Made by a program: the position numbers and the translations under genes. A DNA stretch of 64,000 bases. Origin: Turbatrix aceti. Taxonomy: Eukaryota; Nematoda; Chromadorea; Rhabditida; Panagrolaimidae. The DNA is taken from the NCBI GenBank assembly GCA_963969345.1, contig OZ017770.1, forward strand, positions 1,497,246 to 1,561,245. The letters run 5' to 3'. Every line of letters begins with the position of its first letter. Within the stretch, counting starts at the first letter, position 1. Below are positions 56,812 through 64,000 of the stretch, in pieces. The notes under the pieces are model-generated. The model was not told the origin of the DNA and made no database searches. It saw only the letters and a list, made by a program, of their open reading frames with translations.

Positions 56812-59456
56812 TTATGACATCACATTCTGGCCGTATGTACCCGCAGGTGGACGGAAAATATTAGGCAAAAAACGAATTTGAAAAGGTGAAAAAGAGTAAA
56901 GCAATTGCCCGACATTCTTGCGGCAGTTTTCGAGACGAACTCCATTTCGTCGAAGCGATTCAAGGACCGTTGTGAAGTGATGGCCGAGGATGCCGCAGTG
57001 TTCCTTGACGAATCGGGCTTCTTGAAGCGTCACCGCCATCGCAGTGCGATCTTTACCACTCTTGCAACCGATTATTGGGGTCACGCCGATGGTCTGCATG
57101 AGATTCATGACATGCGAGTAGATGGCCATGTTCTTGCGAGAAGGACATTCGTTAAACGCGTTTTGAAGCTCCAGAAGCTGATCCTCAGCCAGCTTGAGGG
57201 GAAATGTGACATCCGTTTTGTACTGTTCAATGAGCTCGTTGACATGACCCGTGGTCATTTCCATACCGTAGGTATTGACGATCTCCTCAAAACTATTCGT
57301 TGAAAATGACTGAGCAATAGTTGCCTGGTAGTTGACACCCAGATTCCACAATGCGCATCTGATATGAAAGTCTTCAGAACTCGCCATTCGAGGACCAAGT
57401 TTAGAAAACAGAGCTGGGAGTAGAGGAATGGTAACTTGAACGTTGCCACGAATTCCCGTAATTTGAGGTACACAGAATTGAGAAACCTGAAAAACGCCGG
57501 ATTGAAGAACAGAAAATGTTTCCCTTAGTTTTTCAAAAAACCAACCGATGAGCTAGCAGGGATAAACTTGAACCGAAACTGATGAGAAAAATTGTTCCAG
57601 CCTTCAAGCATGTCTTCCAGCATGCCGCGTTCATCGGAGTAGCATGACAAAAAGGAAAAATAGCAAAACAATGGCGGAATCACGTCCCAGCGAGCCAGCA
57701 CTTCCGGTGGTGACTGGTCAACCGCCGTCAGAATCGCAGTGATAACGATAGTTAGAATCTGGGACGTAACAACATCCTCGCGTAATTGAGCGTGGAAATA
57801 GTTCTGACAGTCCGTTCCTGACCGAAGCGCTGTCACGTAGGATAAAACCTGAGCGTTCAGAAGGCCTTCGATCAGCTGCAACAAGATATCCAGCACCGAG
57901 TTGATAGCAGACTTAGCATTTTCCCAGAAGTTCTTGCGCCCTTCTTCGCTGCCCTCAACCGTGTCAATAACAGCCATCTTGGCATTCAGGCACTCGCAGG
58001 ACATTTCCAAAGCATCCAGCTGATTCGACAAGCTGTTCGGATCATCCGGATCGAGTGTGCAATGCGTGCTGATCATGTTGAAGCTGTTGTTGACGAGTGG
58101 AAAATCATGAATCACATCCATGACCGTGGCTCGCAGCTTGCGTATTTCCGTGAGGATACCGATGCCTGTCTGATCCACGATTCCAAATTGACCGATTTTC
58201 CATTCGGTGTCAATTCTGCGTGTGAGGACGCCGATTTGTCTCTTGGCTTGCATCAGGGTGTCCCTCCTCGCAGCAAAGCGCTTCCCGTTCGTGTTTACCT
58301 GGTCGTTGGAGCTGAGTGATTGCGCCAGGGCCTGTTTATGGCGGTAGATTCCTCCATTCTACAAAAAAACAAACATAATATTGTGATAAGAAAAGAAAAA
58401 CCCACAGAGAAACGGAGGGGAATGGCGGCAGTAGCTCCGGTTGTCAAAAAATGACACGACATGGTTACGTCCTTATCAGTAATCTTAAAAAGTTGAACGT
58501 GAAGGTTTGTTGGCGCGGGTCCATGATTCAGCGAGTATTTATCAGTCGAAGGACGAAAAGAAGGACCCTCGTAGTTTCTGAGATACTCAAGCATCAGGGA
58601 ATAGCAAGCATTGTGAGAATTCACTTGCTGGATAACATTTGCAGCAGCATCGGCTATTATTTGCGTGTTCGAACGCCAACTTTTATTCTTGAGAAGAGTA
58701 CAAAGCTCGGTATTCCACTTGTAGACCAACTTGATGTATTCCAAGGGAACCATCATAGAGAGACGACTTTCGTACATTGCTTCTGTGCATGAGATGCTAC
58801 GACTTTGGGAAAGGGCAGTCTAGAAACGAACAATAAACTTAAATGTCTTTTTCAACCATCCAGCTAAACACGCTTACCGCCGTCACATTGAAGTTCATCT
58901 CTTTGACAAACGGGGCAGTCAAAAAATACGATAATGTATTTGACTTGAGTGAAAAAGTGGTATCCTCACGACGTGGTATGGTTTGGTATTGCTGTACAAT
59001 TTCGTCGAGCTCCGCGCGGACGTATTGATGTGATGCCATTGATATCTGAAAATCCATGCTGTTGTGTACTCTTCTTTGCAATTATAAACCGACTTTGAGC
59101 ATCCACGCTTCCTTTTCCGCTTCTGTGTTTGCCCTGAGCGTTAGAGAATGCTGACCATCGCCGTACGTAATTATAAAAAGGTTCGCATCGCTGGGATCGC
59201 TTTGGACGGTTAACTTTTCGCAGACAACAAGCACAGGCTCCATCGCTGTCTCTGTGGCACGCAATGCAAGTATATTACCCTTGAGTCTTGCCTGCAAAAT
59301 CCTCGGTTAAAACCACGTGATGCAAGCGCGAGAACAAACCATGCAATGAATCAGCTTTCCATCATGCTTGATGTCCAGCTCGCTGCTCAACTCGGTATGA
59401 GAGGTGGTTTCTTTGAATACCCATTTGAAAATATCTGGAGCATTATCGTCTTCCAT
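56812..59456 (-). CDS. INPP4: Type I/II inositol polyphosphate 4-phosphatase (INPP4)
   Basis: Removes the 4-phosphate of PI(3,4)P2 to give PI3P, acting in endosomal and AKT signalling. Exons: 59456-59340, 59291-59094, 59045-58878, 58819-58406, 58358-57546, 57486-56812 (794 aa). The catalytic loop is C711-K-S-G-K-D-R717-T (INPP4A has CKSAKDRT), followed by AMAVTLQE and RRNGVRLENCRKNVG. The extreme C-terminus FLPNIFRPPAGTYG matches the family's FPKHYRPPEGTYG. Around 160-570 the helical core includes GPSFRPST and MLEDMLEG. The N-terminus (residues 1-105) looks like a PH domain, ending GQHSLTLRANTEAEKEAWMLK, where vertebrate INPP4 has C2. The frame is open 5' of the chosen ATG but without another Met, so an upstream exon is possible. 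Confidence 0.88.
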
Positions 59457-59767
59457 AGTAAAACAAACACCTTCAAGCGTTATGGCATACAATACGCATT
59501 CATATGTCCATAGACGCTACTGCTTTTGCGTGGCTAGGCATAGCGTGTATACACGTTTTTTCCAATGACCACAAAATGAGTGCGCGCATACTGCGTTTAT
59601 TGTTGCAGGTCGAGCGCCAAACCTCTATCACCCCCGCTTTTCAACCAACTCCTTCATTTTTTGATTACACCAATCATTTTTTTAAAAACGATCTTTATTT
59701 ATCCGTTCTGCGTAGGTCATTCTCAACAGTTTGTTTATGTCACCAATATTCATATCTCTTGATTCGA
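59457..59767. other. Spacer between CAP-Gly gene stop and INPP4 start
   Basis: About 310 nt between two genes on the minus strand. The INPP4 frame remains open to a CAGTAG acceptor-like site near 59515. Nothing else seen. Confidence 0.45.
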
Positions 59768-62700
59768 TTAAAAGACATCTGGATTTGATTCTGATCCGTC
59801 TTCTGAAGTGGCTTTTGTTATATCATCCTCGATTCCACCTCAAATCATAAAATAATTTGTTGTGTATTTTTTTTAAACCTTACCAATATAAGTGCCCTCC
59901 GGAGCTTTGATTAGGTCCTGGTGCAGACTCTCATTTAACAAATTTTTCCGTCCAACTTCTTGGTATGTGACAAGCAAGCTGCTGCGATTGGATTTTGATT
60001 TGTTTTCCAAGTTGTCGTTGACATCAATCTTGGATTCGGTCATGCTGGTGTGCATTGCTGAGCCGTTAGACGACGAGGTTGATCCACCCTTGGTGTTTTC
60101 AAGCTCATCGATTCGCTGCAGGCAAACAGATTCTTTTTTCTCTAAAGTTAGTATTTTTTCTTCAAGTGCCTCGATTGTGTTGGCTTTCTTGGTGCATTCT
60201 TCTCGCAGGGATCTGAAATATGAATTTAATTTTTTTTTAAATTTCAAAAGGGGTTAACAAACTTATTAACGTCAGTTTGGCACTTTATGTTATACTGTGC
60301 GTGATCGTATTCTCGTTGCATTTTCATGAGATCACGTTGTAGCTCATGGTACTGATCCTTGAGTAATTCGTACCTGTTTTTGTCTTTCTGTAGATCAGCA
60401 TTTTCTTGACCTTTTAGCTGGACAACTTCGTTGAGGCTCTTGACTTCCAATTTTAGCAACTGAAAATAAAAATAAAAATATTTAAAAAAAAGTGTTTTAA
60501 AAAATTGTACCTCTAATTTGTGATCGTAACCCTCCGGAGACATTCCTCTTAATTCAGTGACCTCTTGAATGAGTTCCACTTTTTTGTTTTCAAGTTGAGA
60601 GCATTTTTCATTCAGCTGGGCTATTTCTGCTTCGAGAACATCGGTTTTCTTCTCTCGTTGTTCAATATCTTCTTTTTGAGCACCAATCGTGGCTTCCGCT
60701 TCAGCTATTTCCTTGTTTTTGGCGTCAATTTCAGCGGCTTGTTTATCCTCCAGCGTTTTGATCTCATCTTTGCGCTGGCTATCAAGAGTTGTCTTGACTT
60801 CTTCGAGCTAAAATGTTTATTTTATTTCCACGAAGGAGCAAAAAAAAGTGGGTCAATGACCATGTTTTACCACCCATCGATAATTACTCTCGATAAAGTA
60901 TCAATATCCCCTTCTTTTTTTCAACCAAACCCCTTTGAAGTTATCCCCTCACGTATTGTCTTTTTTAGCCAATCCGACAGTGGGTTTCTTATCAGTGGTC
61001 GTAAAATTACCCCTATATTGTTAGAAACCCGTAGATTATGATAACAAACAAAAATGACTGACCTCTTTTTTGTGTTGTTCGACGAGTGAGTGGATCTCTG
61101 CTTTGTGTGATTTTTCCACTGCAATTGAAAATGTAACTATGGGCAAGACGGTTGCCGTGATAAGAAATACGTTAGACAGTAGGACATTGTTCCACCCAAA
61201 ACTGGGTCCCAAACAGACAACAACACAGATAATAGCGCTGATATAGAAAGCTGTTATTGTAGAATACCTGTTCTGGGGGGCTTGAATTTGGAGGAACATA
61301 GCAGATGGATAATTTTTTTTCAAGAATGAAACGGCAATTTGTCGAAATTAGACGTATTGCGCAGTGAGTGCGTGACTCTGGTGTGAAATATGTATTACAT
61401 AGGGGGTCAGTAAGGTAAGGCTCGAAAAGAGGCGGGTGAGGTAATCTAGCGATAATTGAGATAAGCAATCTTTTGCACAACCAGACGAAACTTACTATTC
61501 TTAAGTTTTACGTTCATTTCGTCGAGAAGACGACTCTTCGGAATCACCGGTGCAGGTGGGGCTGCATTCCTTGGAGGAGCAATTGGTTTGGGTTTTGGAG
61601 GGTGATCTGGTTTGGCCTTTGGTACGTCGGGCATCTTACTCTTGTTGCACACGGGTTTTGGTTCTAAAAGTATACTATGAGTGCTTGAATAACGGTTGGA
61701 GAGATTGTAAAAAAGAAATTTTTCATGCATTGAAAAGCAATGCGTTGAAGCACAGTTCTTTTTGTCACTGAGGTAGAAAAAAAATTCCCACACAAATAAA
61801 AATAAATTGTACAGTGAGAAAGAGCTAAAGCTACGATGAGCCTTTGTAGTGTTAGCAATCCTGGGGGTAGAAGGTGGAAATTAAACAAAATCAAATAAAC
61901 AAACCTGGCTTGGAAGTACTCCACGCATCGGAAATACGCGATCGTGGTGGTGGCTTTTTTGGCGGCTCTTTATCCTTATTTTTGAGAATTTGTTCCATAA
62001 TTTGTTGGTGTTTTGACACCTTTTTGGGCCTTGGCGGTTGAGGAGGAGGAGGGGGTTTTGATTCTATTGATGCACGCTGTGAAATAGGAGCCTGCAACTT
62101 TTTTTATTGCGTTTATAATTAAAAATGTGATTTACAAATGGCATACCCTTTTGTTAACATTTTCTTTATTTTCTTTTCCATTAGAGGACATCAGACTGGT
62201 CCTTCTCTTAGTCTCCGGTTTCACGCTAGCTTGGTTTTTTGGCGAAGTTGTAACTGTGATGGCAGGAGCAGGATCATTTTTGTTATCCCTATTGTCTTGT
62301 GCAATGGTGGGGTCGTCGACTACCATGTCGTTCGGTGCTGATGGGCCAGGCGAAGTCACATGATCTGGGAACCCGGGGTGCTCGCCGAGGGGAGTCGTAA
62401 CGTCGTCGTCTTCCATATCGTCCATTTGGGCCGATATCAAGGGCTTTGGCGTTTCAATCTCATCGAGCAAATACATGGGCTGCAATAGAGAGTGTGTAAA
62501 CGATCACTTTGCGTCCGTTCTCGCCCGCAATGAGTCCTTTTCTCCCCTTTCCGCTCTGTACAAAATCGAGTGCAAAAAGATTAGGCGATCGACTTGGTCG
62601 CGGCTTGCCTTTGTCTTTACTCTTGAGGCGCGATCGATAGCTATCAAATTACCCTCCCACTAGAGCAGGAAGCAAGAAAAGTCTTGAGTTAGCCTTTTTT

Positions 62701-63604
62701 TTAATTTTAAACTAGTTGCTGAATTTTGTTGACTACTTACGTGCGGCACGTTGTAAGTTGCATTGGACTCGAACATGACAGTATACGTAGCATTGGACTC
62801 AAACATGATGTTATCCTGCAAGCTATGGGCAGTTAACGAAGCGAACATACAACAACAAAAATTGTAACAAACCGTATTGGTTTTCAACGGATCATTCAAA
62901 TGGCTCATTCTCTGCTTTACAGGCGTTAGACACTGCAAATGACAAATGAGTAATGGTGAAATAATAATAATAATAACATATACACAAAACATGTTTTGAG
63001 GACTCACTTCCTGTGGCGTTGAACAGCCTGAATCGATAACCGCGTGAACTCGATTTACGGACACAAACAAGCCGTGTAGTGGTTGACACTCAAACAGGTG
63101 AACTCCTAAAATGCGGTTGAGCACTCATTCATTCGCCCTGTCTTGTACACGCGTTGTTAGATGTGCATATGTATAATTTTCAGAGTGCATTATGTGAGTT
63201 AAAAAAATAGCGGCACACTTTATAAATCAAAAATTTTGAATAATTGAAATTGACTAGACAAAAAAATTTAGATCAATCAAGCGTGTGTATGTGTCTGATG
63301 TGAATGCAATTCTCTACGCTATCGTGACTATTACTGATTTGTCACGGAACAAATATTAATACCTTTGTAAGAACCATCATTTTTTCCATACGGGTCGGAC
63401 AATTCTACGCCACAATAAATGCCCTGTTGACCTTCCAGCGGGCCTACGTATCGAAGCATTCCCTGCACACTCGGCTCGTGATTGACATTCTCAATGACCA
63501 CGAGATTGCCTATGTCGTCGGCAGTCACGCCTTTTGTACTGATTGGCTGCAATAAATTGCGATCATGGGGTTGTTCATTGAAAAGTCGTAAAAAAACATA
63601 CCAT
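59768..63604 (-). CDS. CAP-Gly domain coiled-coil protein (CLIP-like)
   Basis: CAP-Gly proteins bind microtubule plus ends through the EEY/F tail of tubulin or EB proteins. Exons: 63604-63602, 63546-63363, 63105-63008, 62932-62873, 62815-62741, 62479-62147, 62091-61905, 61663-61496, 61118-61063, 60807-60511, 60459-60263, 60212-59884, 59838-59768 (685 aa, all phases consistent). The first coding exon is just the ATG. The CAP-Gly domain at about 20-95 contains GMLRYVGPLEGQQGIYCGVEL, YGKNDGSYKG and HLFECQPLHGLFV; the GKNDG ligand loop is intact. Residues 115-140 hold a 10-residue tandem repeat. An acidic and then Pro-rich region (PPPPPQPPRPKK) follows, then about 250 residues of coiled coil. No C-terminal zinc knuckle is present, unlike CLIP-170. 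The last intron ends in GAG rather than CAG/TAG. Confidence 0.88.
62747..62806 (-). repeat. 30-nt coding tandem duplication in the CAP-Gly gene
   Basis: Two adjacent 10-codon units, MFESNATYTV then MFESNATYNV, fill most of one 75-nt exon. At the DNA level the copies differ mainly at third positions, so the duplication is not brand new. Confidence 0.9.
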
Positions 63605-64000
63605 TAGAAAGAATTCAGGGACAATACAGCACCGGACGGAGAGAGGTGGACGAGGTAAATCCCTAGAAAATTACCATACAATTACATTTCCGAAATTGAT
63701 CGGTACTGAAGAAAGGGAAAAAAAGCACGTCAACTAAATTGCGCATTGATGAAGGTGGGAGAGGGGGAGGAGGCGCAAGCCACTCTCTTCAGTAGAGTAC
63801 ACGAGAACGAGTTTTTGTGGTTAATAAAATTTGGCTTTAATGTGAGCATAAAACATTAACAACAAAAAAATAGACCAAAAATTAGACAGTTCAGTTGGAA
63901 AGAAATTTCAACGAGCAAATTGACGGATTTATCGAAGAAAAAAAATATAGCAAACAAATCAAAGAAATCCACACGTTTGCACATCAACGCGACAAACGTT
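63605..64000. other. 5' flank of the CAP-Gly gene, right edge
   Basis: Leader and promoter side of the CAP-Gly gene. AT-rich; no gene or element recognised before the window ends. Confidence 0.5.

Noticed and set aside
1..64000. CRISPR arrays, operon-like bacterial genes, insertion sequences or viral remnants
   Set aside because: No regularly spaced direct repeats, transposase, integrase or reverse-transcriptase motifs were seen; all recognised genes are intron-bearing nematode genes.

Overview
This window comes from a nematode nuclear genome. The best single clue is a ground-like domain protein (12099-12624), a Hedgehog-related family known only from nematodes. Other support is a two-finger ELT-1-type GATA factor, a five-domain ShKT secreted protein, introns mostly of 43-75 nt with T-rich TTTTCAG acceptors, and splice acceptors sitting a few bases 5' of many start codons, as expected for spliced-leader trans-splicing. 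The species cannot be named from this sequence. It does not look like Caenorhabditis, because it carries a TRPM2-type channel with a NUDT9-like tail. All gene models below were assembled by eye from exon frames, splice signals and family alignments held in memory. No search was run.

Layout, left to right. 1-340: 5' end of a PIEZO channel gene leaving the left edge (-). 1531-3038: bestrophin anion channel (+). 4352-7898: two-finger GATA factor (-), followed by 4.2 kb without a recognisable gene. 12099-12624: ground-like protein (-). 13011-14458: orphan 7TM receptor (-). 14920-19837: TRPM2-like channel (-). 20216-21380: beta-sarcoglycan-like protein (-). 21827-26870: class II myosin heavy chain with only about 378 residues of rod (-). 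27868-28679: METTL5 (+). 30115-34719: ZSWIM4/5/6-type SWIM protein (+). 34960-36635: adiponectin receptor (-). 37912-39689: carboxypeptidase E-like enzyme (+). 40583-42482: mitochondrial glutamate dehydrogenase (+). 43001-44351: medium-chain dehydrogenase (-). 45165-46101: PRA1-family protein (+). 46253-46945: TIM17 (-). 47236-48050: makorin (+). 48311-48909: IMMP2L (-). 49054-51158: ShKT protein (-). 52733-53439: small secreted cysteine-rich protein (+). 54586-56322: SLC2-type sugar transporter (+). 56812-59456: INPP4-type phosphoinositide phosphatase (-). 59768-63604: CAP-Gly coiled-coil protein (-).

The genes are ordinary chromosomal neighbours and do not form one pathway. Three local themes are visible. 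First, muscle and membrane mechanics: PIEZO, sarcoglycan and a rod-truncated myosin adjacent on one strand. Second, ion channels and transport: bestrophin, TRPM2-like, SLC2. Third, mitochondrial import and processing: TIM17 and IMMP2L either side of makorin. TIM17 and makorin are divergent and share a very short promoter region.

Most worth a second look: the TRPM2-like channel with a degenerate Nudix tail and atypical pore, the myosin with an intact motor but no thick-filament rod, the unassigned secreted cysteine-rich protein with a furin-like site, and an INPP4 enzyme that appears to start with a PH-like domain.
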